Assembly: GCA_964472545.1 (NCBI GenBank)
Contig: CAYYNP010000048.1
Span: 1 to 42,159 of the forward strand
Reading direction: 5' to 3'
From: CAYYNP01 sp964472545
GTDB taxonomy: Bacteria > Planctomycetota > Planctomycetia > Pirellulales > Thermoguttaceae
Length of the DNA stretch: 42,159 nucleotides
Positions 1 through 9,700 of this stretch are shown one piece after another (the stretch's first letter is position 1; each line of letters starts with the position of its first letter). The notes below the pieces were generated by a model. That model did not search any database. It worked only from the letters and a program-made list of their open reading frames with translations, and had not been told where the DNA came from. A program made the position numbers and the translations under genes.

Positions 1-92
1 GTGGCTGGGGCAAAGCGCAGCGGTGCCCCTGGCTGCCAGCCCTTTCACAGCCCGAGAATCGCTGGGGCACCGCGGCGCTTTGCCCCAGCCAC
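1..92. repeat. Palindromic intergenic repeat, family A, copy 1
   Basis: Two arms of about 29 bases (1-29 and 64-92) are near-perfect inverted copies. The left arm begins GTGGCTGGGGCAAAGCGCAG and the right arm ends CTTTGCCCCAGCCAC, around a loop of about 34 bases. Three more copies lie at 16926-17004, 26523-26619 and 28962-29030, always between genes. No U-tract follows, so a classical terminator is unlikely. The remaining sequence to 291 contains no gene that I can support. Confidence 0.85.
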
Positions 93-291
93 CCACAAGA
101 TAAGCTGCAAGGCGGCACTAGCGGTCGAACCGCCCCGTCCGCTCGCCCGTATTGCATGCAGGGGAAGCTCCCCCGTCGGTGGGGATGCGAGGAAAATCGG
201 GCGGTTTTGATACTTCATTCCGACTTTCCGGTCAATTAGACTAGAAGATACTTGTCGGGCTCATTCCTTTTCGAGCCACAACTGCGTTAAG

Positions 292-3200
292 ATGGGGATG
301 CTTGCTGAAGTCTACCGGCAAGACGTCCGGAGGATTGCCTTGTCCGCGATTGCGCCGCGATCAACAGCGGGGGCGATATGCCACCTGCTCGTGTGGAGCT
401 GTCTGGCCGTTGGCCAAGACGGTCCCACGACCGCTGCGCCGCGTTCGGATCCGGCCTCCCCGCCGGGCGAACCCTCCCGAGTTGCCGAGTCCTCGCTGCC
501 GATCTACTATCTGAAGAACGAGGACGGCAAGTTGGTGGCCGTGCCGGGGGTGGGTTGGAAGTTCTCCGATTTCGAGGCGGCCTGGAAGATCTATCGCGGG
601 ATCGCGCAGCAGAACGAACCGCCGCGATACACCGTGCAGCGAATGCGGGCGACCGGTACGGTGGCCGGCCGACACGCCGAGTTGAACGTCGTGGTCGAAG
701 TCGTCGTGCGCGGGGCCCAATGGGTCAGCGTTCCCTTGCGACTCGACGAAGCCCTCCTGCAAGACGTTCAGTACACCGGCCCGGGCAAACAGGTGCTCTC
801 GACCAACGGCGCCGGGCAGGGATATCTGAGTTGGATTCAATGTCCGACCGGCGCGGAACACCAGCACCAACTCACCTTGAAGGTCTTGGTGCCGCTCAGC
901 GATCTGGCGGGCAAGTCCCGCATGAAGTTGCTGGTGCCGCGTGCTGCGGTGTCGGAGGTGGTGCTCGAGGTGCCGCTGGCCGACGCCGTGGGCGAAGTGG
1001 CGGAACCCGCCATTCTCGAAACCCCGGCCGCCGGCAACGGCAAGACCGTCTTCACGGTCCGTGGCGGAGGCGGCAGCATCGATCTGAGCTGGCGCGCGGA
1101 CGACGGCCGGCGCGTCGAGCCGTCGCCCGTGCTCCAAGTCGATCAAGAGGTCCTGGTGCGGGTCGACAGCCAGAGGGTCGACACCGAGGCGGTGCTCTCG
1201 ATCACCAGTCACGGTGCGCCGTTCGATCGGTTTCGGGTCGGCCTCCCGCCTGGGGCCGCCCCGGTGCTCGACGCCGGCGAGGGCTACAGCCTGACGCAGG
1301 ACGGTTTGCCGCCGGACGAAGTCGAGGTCGTGCTTCAAGAAAAGACCAAAGGGCCGGTCGAAGTCCGGCTGGTAACGCGGCGTCCACACGACTTGGCCCA
1401 ACCGGACGCGTGGTTCGAGTTGGCCGGTTTCGAGGTTGCGACCGCGGCGCGGCAGAGCGGGCAGATCGCCTTGGCGGCGGTCGGTCAGTGGCAGGTGCAA
1501 TGGCGAGTCGGCGGCGGCATCCGGCAGATTGAACTGGATCAACTGCGTGAATCGCTGCGTCATAAGAGCACGGTAGCCGGGTTCTCATGCGTGGCGCAGG
1601 GTTGTTCCCTATCGGCACGGCTGGTACCGCGGGTCTCACGGATCGGCGTCGAGCCGGTTTACCTGCTGCTGGTCGAAGAAGACGAGGTCCGTCTGGAAGC
1701 GGCGTTGCCGTACACGATTCGCGGGGCCAAGGCCTCCCAGTTCGAGATCGCCCTGCCCGGCTGGACGTACGACCGTGCGGAACCGGAAACCCAAATCGAC
1801 GTCGACCAGGTCAAGATGATCGAAACCGACGTGGTTTCCATTCCCCTGCGGCAGCCGTCGGCCAGCGCGACAAAACTCGAGGTCTATGCGCGAAAGGCGA
1901 TCCCCGAGGGGGCCACGTCGGTCATGCTGGCGTTGCCGCAGCCTCGGGCCGATTCGGCCGGCCCGGCAACGGTGGTCGTAGTGCCGGCCGACAACGTGCA
2001 GTTGATCCCCGACGACAAGCGGACGGCCGGTCTGATCCGACAGCGCATCGCCTCTTCCGGCCGTTTGACCGACCGGCAGAAGAAGTTGGCCGCCGCCGCG
2101 CAGCAGAGCCCGTGGTACTACCAGGCCGACGAAGCCCAGGCCGTGTTCGCTGCGGCGTTTAGCGTGTTGCCGCAATCGATCACCGCCACGGTCAACACTC
2201 GGGTGAACCTGGACCGCCCGGCGCCGACTGTAACGCAGGAACTGCGCTACGCGATCGAGCACGTAGCAACCGACCATCTGATCGTCGAGATGCCGCGAGA
2301 GTTGGCCGCGTGGGAAGGCCTGCAAATCAAGCACAGGGACCACGTCTGCGCGGCGACGCTTCCCGTCGGCGAAGAAGATCCGCAGGATACGGCATTGCCG
2401 TTGCGTCGGCGGATCGATCTGGGCGACGCGCGGATCGGCCCCTGCACCGTAACGGTGACGTTTCCCCTTCCGCCGGTTGCGTCACCTTCCGAAACGGCGA
2501 CATCGCTCGAGGTGCCGTTGGCGATGCCGTTGGACGAGCATTTCACCGCCGAAGCGCAAAGCAATCGGCTCGACGGCCGCACGTCGCCAGGGATCCGTCT
2601 CGAATCGCCCGGCGAGCCGTGGGCCGTTGTGCAAAACGTCGGCTCCTCGTCGGAGCAGACTGGGCGGCTGCAACTGGCCACCGACCGGCGGACGCAACGA
2701 GTCCGATTGTCGCTGGTCGCGCAGAACAACCACACTGCGGCCGAGAAGACGACGAAAGTCGAGCAGGCGTGGGTGCGGACCTGGCTCACGCACGATTCGC
2801 GTCAAGATCGGGTCGTCTTCCGCTTCACGACCGACCACGAGCAGTTGGCGCTGGTGGTTCCCGCCGGGGCCGCCGTGGGGCAAACCGAAGTCTGGCTCGA
2901 CGGCCGACAAGTTCCCGCCAGGCTGCGGGAGGACGGCCGGTTGGCCGTATCGTTGCCGGGCGGAACGAGGCAACGCGGGTACCGGCTGGAGTTGTGGGTG
3001 CCTTATGCCCAGCCGCGTCCTCGCTCGGGACGCCTCTCGCTGGAAATCCCTCAACTCGGCGAAGACGTCTGGGTCCGGCAGATGTACTGGCAACTCGTGC
3101 TGCCGAAAACCGAACACCTGGTCGCCGCGCCGCAGGGTTTCACCAACGAATCGCGCTGGGCCTGGCAAGGGTTCTTCTGGGGACGCAAGCCGCTGATGAA

Positions 3201-3702
3201 TCAGGCGGCGCTGGAGGATTGGATCGACGCGCCGCACCAGCAGGGCGTTGCCGACGGGGTCAACAACTACCTATTCAGCACGATGGGAAACGTGCGGCAG
3301 TGTACCCTGCGAACGGCCAACCGTTCGTGGATCGTGTTGATCTTCTCCGGTGCGGCGCTGATCGTAGGGCTGTTGTTGATCTACGTTCCAGCGAGCCGTC
3401 ATCCGGGAACGCTCCTGGGAGTGGGGGCGGTGCTGTTGTGTGCCGGCTTGCTCTATCCGGAGCCGACGCGGCTGGTTTCGCAGGCCGCCTGTCTGGGGCT
3501 CGCCTTGGCGCTGCTGGCCGGGCTGCTGGAGCGCGGCGTGGCCAGGCGCCGGCGGGGGCCGGGGCTGCCGGAACCCTCGAGCTCGATCCTGGAACGGGGC
3601 TCCAGCCAAACCCTTCTGCCGCAGCGGCCGGACGGCGAGCAGCCGTCGACCCAAACGGCACCCACGATCGACCCGCCTGCGAACTCCGACGGGCCACCAT
3701 GA
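292..3702 (+). CDS. Giant secreted, membrane-anchored protein of unknown function (module 1)
   Basis: The product has 1136 residues and I do not recognise a named family. A hydrophobic stretch near residues 28-41 (ICHLLVWSCLAVG) after a basic start suggests an export signal. Residues of about 60-1000 look beta-rich with no cysteine clusters or catalytic motif that I can name. About residues 1012-1080 hold three hydrophobic segments (from WIVLIFSGAALIVGLLLIY) with a PEP motif in LLYPEPTRL. A short arginine- and proline-rich tail follows, so the bulk should lie outside the cytoplasmic membrane. The same layout, including the N-terminal block and the three-segment anchor, recurs twice in the next gene. 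The stop overlaps the next start (ATGA), indicating translational coupling. The start is uncertain: ATG at 298 is an alternative and neither has a clear ribosome binding site. Confidence 0.85.
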   Translation: MGMLAEVYRQDVRRIALSAIAPRSTAGAICHLLVWSCLAVGQDGPTTAAPRSDPASPPGEPSRVAESSLPIYYLKNEDGKLVAVPGVGWKFSDFEAAWKIYRGIAQQNEPPRYTVQRMRATGTVAGRHAELNVVVEVVVRGAQWVSVPLRLDEALLQDVQYTGPGKQVLSTNGAGQGYLSWIQCPTGAEHQHQLTLKVLVPLSDLAGKSRMKLLVPRAAVSEVVLEVPLADAVGEVAEPAILETPAAGNGKTVFTVRGGGGSIDLSWRADDGRRVEPSPVLQVDQEVLVRVDSQRVDTEAVLSITSHGAPFDRFRVGLPPGAAPVLDAGEGYSLTQDGLPPDEVEVVLQEKTKGPVEVRLVTRRPHDLAQPDAWFELAGFEVATAARQSGQIALAAVGQWQVQWRVGGGIRQIELDQLRESLRHKSTVAGFSCVAQGCSLSARLVPRVSRIGVEPVYLLLVEEDEVRLEAALPYTIRGAKASQFEIALPGWTYDRAEPETQIDVDQVKMIETDVVSIPLRQPSASATKLEVYARKAIPEGATSVMLALPQPRADSAGPATVVVVPADNVQLIPDDKRTAGLIRQRIASSGRLTDRQKKLAAAAQQSPWYYQADEAQAVFAAAFSVLPQSITATVNTRVNLDRPAPTVTQELRYAIEHVATDHLIVEMPRELAAWEGLQIKHRDHVCAATLPVGEEDPQDTALPLRRRIDLGDARIGPCTVTVTFPLPPVASPSETATSLEVPLAMPLDEHFTAEAQSNRLDGRTSPGIRLESPGEPWAVVQNVGSSSEQTGRLQLATDRRTQRVRLSLVAQNNHTAAEKTTKVEQAWVRTWLTHDSRQDRVVFRFTTDHEQLALVVPAGAAVGQTEVWLDGRQVPARLREDGRLAVSLPGGTRQRGYRLELWVPYAQPRPRSGRLSLEIPQLGEDVWVRQMYWQLVLPKTEHLVAAPQGFTNESRWAWQGFFWGRKPLMNQAALEDWIDAPHQQGVADGVNNYLFSTMGNVRQCTLRTANRSWIVLIFSGAALIVGLLLIYVPASRHPGTLLGVGAVLLCAGLLYPEPTRLVSQAACLGLALALLAGLLERGVARRRRGPGLPEPSSSILERGSSQTLLPQRPDGEQPSTQTAPTIDPPANSDGPP

Positions 3703-6700
3703 GCTTGCGACCGCTGTTGGTACTGCTGATCCTTCCGGCGGCTTGCGCTGTCCTGCCGTCGCCGATCGCGCAGTGCGCCGAGGCGGGTGCTCCGCCCGCC
3801 GTCGCGCCGGCCGAAGTACCCGTCGATGAAGACGCGTCGACGCCGCCGATCGGGTTCCGCCGCGTCTATGCCCCGGCCGACAGCCTGGCGGATTGGCCGC
3901 TGGGCAACGAGAAATACATGCCCATGGAGCCGGCCGAGTTCGAACGTCTGATACGTGCCGCACTGGCCGCAGCCCCCGGCACCCATCCGGCGCTCGCGGC
4001 GCGAACGGTCAAGGCGGAATATCGGGCGCGACTGAATGGTGGGCAGTTGTTGGCCGGCGAGGCGACGCTCTGGATCGAGCATTCGGCCGGGCGGCCGGCC
4101 TTGCTTTCGTTGGATCCGTGTGCGTTGGCGATCGGCAGTGCCCGCTGGCTCGGCGACGAAGGGGCCGACGCCCCCTCCGGTGGTCCGGCCGGCGATCCGC
4201 CCGGCGACGCACCTGGAGGTACCCCGGCCTTGTCGGCCGCCACGCTCGGTTCAGATCGCGACGGCAAGCTAGGCGTGTTGGTGGAGCGTTCCGGGCGATT
4301 GGCGTTGGCCTGGTCGTTCCGCGGGCGTCGGCTACCGAGCGCAGCGGTCGATTTTTCGCTGGAGTTGCCCTCCTGCCCGGTGAACGCGCTGGTGCTCGAC
4401 GCGCCGGAAGCCATCAAGGTTTCGGTCGATCACGGCGTGGTGCTCGAGCAACCTTCCGCCGAGCAGGGTTGGCGCCGTTGGCGCGTGGAACTGGGCGGGC
4501 ATCACCGCTGCCGGATTCGCCTATCAAGCGGCGACGCGGCCAGGCCGAGCCCGCGATCCGCGCTGGTGCGGGAATCGACCGAGTATCGCCTTTCGCTTCA
4601 GGGGCTGGACGTATCGACGACGTTGCACGTCGAGGCCGCCGGCGAGCCCGTTGGGCAGGTGTCCGTGTCGCTGGATCCCGCCTTGCGCCTGGCGACGGCC
4701 CATTACGGCGATACGGCCGTGCCCTGGGCGGTCGTTGCCGGCGGCGACGGTTCGGCCGGCCGCGTTGTACTCTCGTTGCCGGAGCCGATCGAAGGTCCCG
4801 CCCGCGTGCTTCGGCTGCGGGCCATGGCGCCGCTGGTTATCGATAGGCTGTGGAAATTGCCGCGGATGCGATCGGAAGGGGCATTTTGGCGGGAGGGCAG
4901 TGTCACGCTGCTGATACCCGACGCGTTGTCGCTCGATCAACTCGTGCCGGCCGAGTGCCGCCAGACGGGCACCAGCCGGCTGTCGGACGGCGAGTCGGCC
5001 GAGTTTCAACTCTTCGACCGCGACGCGACGGTGGCCGTCCGGCTGAGTCGGCGGCCCGCGTCGATCCGGCTGACCAGCGGGACCGCGATCGAGATGGGCG
5101 TCGGAGAGACGATGGCTCGGGTGGTTACCGACGTTCACATCGTCGACGGCACCCGGTTCGAGTTGCTGGCGAAAGTGTCGCGCCGTTGGGTGATCGATTC
5201 GGTGGAGTCGGCGCCGCCGGACGCACTGCTCGACTGGAGCCTCGGCCCGTCTCGCGGCGGCCGGCGGGAGATGACGGTCCGGCTCGCCAAGCCGCTCTCA
5301 CCCGATCGGCCGATTCGACTGACCGTCCAGGCCCGCCGGCTCCACGGCCCGTTGGACGACGACGTGGCACCGCTACGATTCGACGTGACCTCCGGCGAAC
5401 GCCTGGTAGCCCGGCGGCTGTTGGCGGTGCGCGCGGAGTCGCCGTACCGGTTGGTCTTGACCGGCGAGGAGCAACTCCGCCGCGTCGCTGCGGAGGACCT
5501 CGACGCGGCCGAAAGGGGTCTCTTCGCTCGACTGCCCGACGGGCTGCTGTTCGAGGACGACCGAGCCGCCACGGAGCTGCAGATCGCCGTCGAGGAACAA
5601 CCGTCGACCTATTCCGGCGCGATTCGCGTCGAGGCAACGGCAAACGCCGGCGCGTTGAGCGAGCGGTATACGATTCGTTGCACACCGGCGGAGTCGACGC
5701 CGATCGATTCGCTGCTGGTGCATTTTTCCGTTCGCCGCGACGCCGCCGTTCGATGGGAACTCCCCGGCGCCGACACCCGGCAACTCACGGCCGAACGCCT
5801 CTCGATGGACCAACAGGTCGACGCCGGTTTCGACCCGGACGAAGAGACTTGGCGATTGGCGCTGGCCGATCCGGGCGACGGCGCGTTGGAGGTCGTGGGC
5901 ACTCGGGAGTCCCCGCTGTCCGGGCCGCTGACGATTAGTCTGGCGTCGCTGCCGGGGGCCACCACCCAAGAGGCCACACTGGCGGTGTTTTCGCGAGGAT
6001 CGCAACCGGCCGAGGTCGTCAATCGCGGTCTGGAATCGATCCCCGCCAGCGCAGCCCCCGCCGGCCAATATGCCATGGCATCCGCAGCGTTTCGATACGA
6101 TCCCTTGGCCGACGCGGTCCGCACGGGCGACGCCGCCGTGTTGATCTCGCCGATCGAAGACCCGGCCACGCCGCCGGCTTGGGTCTGGTGTGCGCACCTG
6201 GAATCGCGGTTCGACGCCGGCGGTCGGGGGCGGCATCTGGCCACCTACCGCGTGCAGCGATCGGCCGACGCCGGATTGCGGCTGACGTTGCCCGACGCGT
6301 CGACGCTAGAGGACGTGCACGGCGTCTGGATCGACGGACAAACGGGCGTCTGGCGGGAGATCGAAGACGGGACGTCCTCCGGCCTGCGGTTGGAGTTGCC
6401 GCCGGCAGCGAAGTTCTCGACCGTGGCGGTCGATTTCACCACCCCGGCCGCGCGTTTGGGTATCGTCGGGTCGGTCGAGGCGCCGTTGCCCGCAGCGGAT
6501 CTGCCGGTTCTCTCGCAACACTGGACCGTCTGGCTTCCGCCGGGCTACGAGGCCTTCGATGCAGGCTCGCCGCAGCGGATCTCGACGATTCGCGGGTTGA
6601 ACTGGCGCGAGCGGCTCTTCGGTCCGCTGGCCCGCGACGCCGACCGCCGGCCGTTCGACCCGCTCTCCGTGGCCCACTGGAAGACGGCCGTTGCCGACGG

Positions 6701-9700
6701 CCCGCCCGCCGATCAGGCGGCCCGCGACGACGCCGAATCGGCCGCCGGTCAGTTGCTACAAATCCTTGGGCGATTGGCGGCCGGCGACGCAGAAGGGCCG
6801 GCCAGCGGCGCGGTGGACTGGTCGAAGCTATTGGCGGACCCTTCGGTCGTCACGTTGCGGCTGCCGGTGCTGGTAGACCGCTATGCTGTGGCACGGCTCG
6901 GATTGACGCCCCAGACGGGCGTCCGGCCCGGATCGAGCGACGATCCGTCGCTGCTGGGTGCCGGCTTGCTGCGGCGCGCCGGGCTCTCGCTGCTGGTTCA
7001 TCCCGATGCCGCATTGCTGACCAGCCAATCGGAAGCCGCTTTGTATCACCGCCACTTGGAACCACTGCGGCACGGCGTCCTGTGGCGGGTCTTGCCGGGG
7101 CCGCTGGCCGGGCAACTCACGCAGGCCGCCGCCGACGGCGGGGATCGTCCGGATGCCGTGATTGTCGCGGCGGAAACTTGGGGGCGCGGACAAATCGGGG
7201 CCGCCGTGCCCTGGCCCCGCGGTTGTCCAGCCGGAGGACCTTCGGCCGACGGCCAGGGTTGGAAGGCCTATCGCCTGGAGATCGGCGACGCAGAGCAGCC
7301 GCCGGTGCTGCAGTACGTGCATCGTCGGACCGTCGGCGTGTGCAGCTCGGCCGCGTTCCTGCTATTGGTGGCGTTAATCTGGTTCACCCGAACCGACCGG
7401 CCGGCGTGGTTGGTGAGCGCCGCCGGCGGCTTTGGTCTGGTTTCCGTGCTGCTGCCGGAACCCTTCGTACCGATCGGTTCGGCCGGGATGCTGGCCGTGC
7501 TGTTTTGCCTTGCATGGCGGCTGATCCGCTGCGGGAACTTGCCGCGCCCCGATTCACCACCCGATTCCCATTCCCACCACCGCTCGATTGCCTCGACGGC
7601 CGTGCAGATCGGCGTGATCGCCGCCGCCGTGGCCGCCATGGGGGCACTCTGCGCCGCGGCGGACGGTGCCCAGCCGACGACCGTTCCACCGCCGCCAACT
7701 CTGCCGGCGATGGCCGAACGACCGGACTATCGCGTTTTCATTCCCATCGACGAGAACGACCAGCCAACCGGTGGGAAATACCAGGTGCCGGAGCCGTTCT
7801 GGCAGCAGTTGCAGACGCTGAAGTTGGAGAAGCCGCAAGGCTGGTTGATCGGCCGGGCGACGTACCGGGGCAGGTTGGCCAAGTCGACCACGTCGGAGCA
7901 GTTCGTTCTCGACCGGCTGGAGGCCCATTTCGACCTGACCGTCTTCGATGCCGGCTCCCGCGTTCGCATCCCGCTGGGGGCCACGCTGCTGCCCGACGGC
8001 GCCGAACTCAACGGCCAGCGGATCCGCCCGGATTTGGACACCGACGATCCGGCCTTGATCTTCGACCTGCCCGAAGGCGCCGAACATCACCTCGTGCTCT
8101 CGCTGTTGCCGACGATGCGCACCGGAGCCGGGCCGGCCGGATTCGACCTCCGCGTTCCGGCCGTGGCCACCTCGCGGCTGGAGTTAGAGGTGCCACCGGG
8201 GGCTCCGCCGATCAAGGTCCCCTCGGCCTTCGGGTCGGTCGGCTACGAAGACGAGCCACGTCGCCTAGTGGCCGACCTTGGAGCGAGCCCGCGGCTGTCG
8301 GTCAATTGGGCACGCGAGGGCGGCTCTACGGCCGGCCCCGCAGCCGACGTGGAGGAACTGCTGTGGCTGGAGGTGAAACGCGCTTCGGTGCTGCTGCACG
8401 CGCGGCTGCGGTTCAATGCCGCCACGGGGCAAGTCCGCCGGTTGCGGTTGACCGCCGATCCTCGATTGCGGCTGGATTCCCAGCAGGGAGACGACCCGCC
8501 GGAGGCCACCGTGGATACCACCGGCGGCGAGTCGCAGACGATCACCTTCACGTGGCCGCAGCCGGTTGCCGGGCCGGCCGTGGTCGAGGCGACGTTCCTG
8601 TTGACCGGATTCCTGCCGACGGGCGCACCGGGGGTCGGCAATCTGCGGCTGCCGCAGTTGCAGGTGCTCGACGCCCGCTCGACGCGACGTTTGCTGGCCG
8701 TCTCGGTCGATCCCACGCTCCAATACCAGGCTCCCGCCGACGAGAGCGTCGAGGAGGTCGCCGTGCCGGAGTTTCTCGAAAGCTGGGGCGAGACCGAGAG
8801 CCAGCCGTTGTTCGTCCACCTGCTTCCCGAGGAGCGCAACGATTGGAGCTTGTCGATCCGCCCCCGCCAAGCCGTGACCGTCGTGCGGCAGGATTTCAGA
8901 CTGGCCTTCGACCGCGACCGGGCCGAGGTGCAACTCGACGCCGAATTGGAGACCACCGGCGGATACAACCTCCGCTACCGGCTGACCGGCCTGCCCGACC
9001 TGGAAATTCAGACCGCGTCGCTGAAAAAGGGAGAGATCGAACACGTTGCCCGTTGGGCCGAGGACGGCTCGGGGATCACGCTGTTTCTCAGCCGCGCGGT
9101 CGACGGTCCGCAGACGCTGTCGGTGCGAGGGCACGTGTCCACCGAGGGCAGAAAGCGGTTGCCGTTGCCGGCGCCGCGTATTGAAGGTGCCACGCTGGAG
9201 TCGTCCGACGTCCGCGTCTTTCGCCGCGAGCCGGTCTTGGCCGACGTCGAGCGAATCAACGGCGCCGCCGGACCGATCGGCCCAGGCCCGATCGACTTCG
9301 GCCCGAGCGACCCTACCGACGAAGACAATCCGCAATGGGGTCGGCTGGTTGCGGCATTCCGCGACGAGGTGGAGAAGCCGCTGCGAGCCGTGGTGACCCT
9401 GACGCCAAATCGGCCGAAGGTCGTCGCCGAACAGGTAGTCCGCCTGCAGAACGACGGCGATGACTGGAGCGCCCAAATCGATTTCAGCATCCGGATCACC
9501 GAGCCCGGCGGGGTCGTCGATCAACTCCGCATTGAGGTGCCCGGCTCCTTCGCCGAGCCCTACGAAGTCACCGGCGACGTGCCGCTTACGCTCACGATCG
9601 ACGAAGCATCTCAGGGTTCTCGGCAACTGAACCTGCGGCCACAGCGTGCCATCGACTCGGCGTGCCGCTTCAGCGTGTCCGGCCGGCTCGATCTGCCGCG

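Noticed and set aside
2310..3698. Upstream extension of the second giant gene
   Set aside because: It lies inside the preceding gene in another frame. The ATGA overlap and signal peptide at 3699 mark the real start.
6179..9184. Very long second open frame on the plus strand inside the giant gene
   Set aside because: It is arginine- and glycine-rich nonsense typical of a shifted frame in high-GC coding sequence, and the overlapping frame has signal peptides, membrane segments and normal composition.
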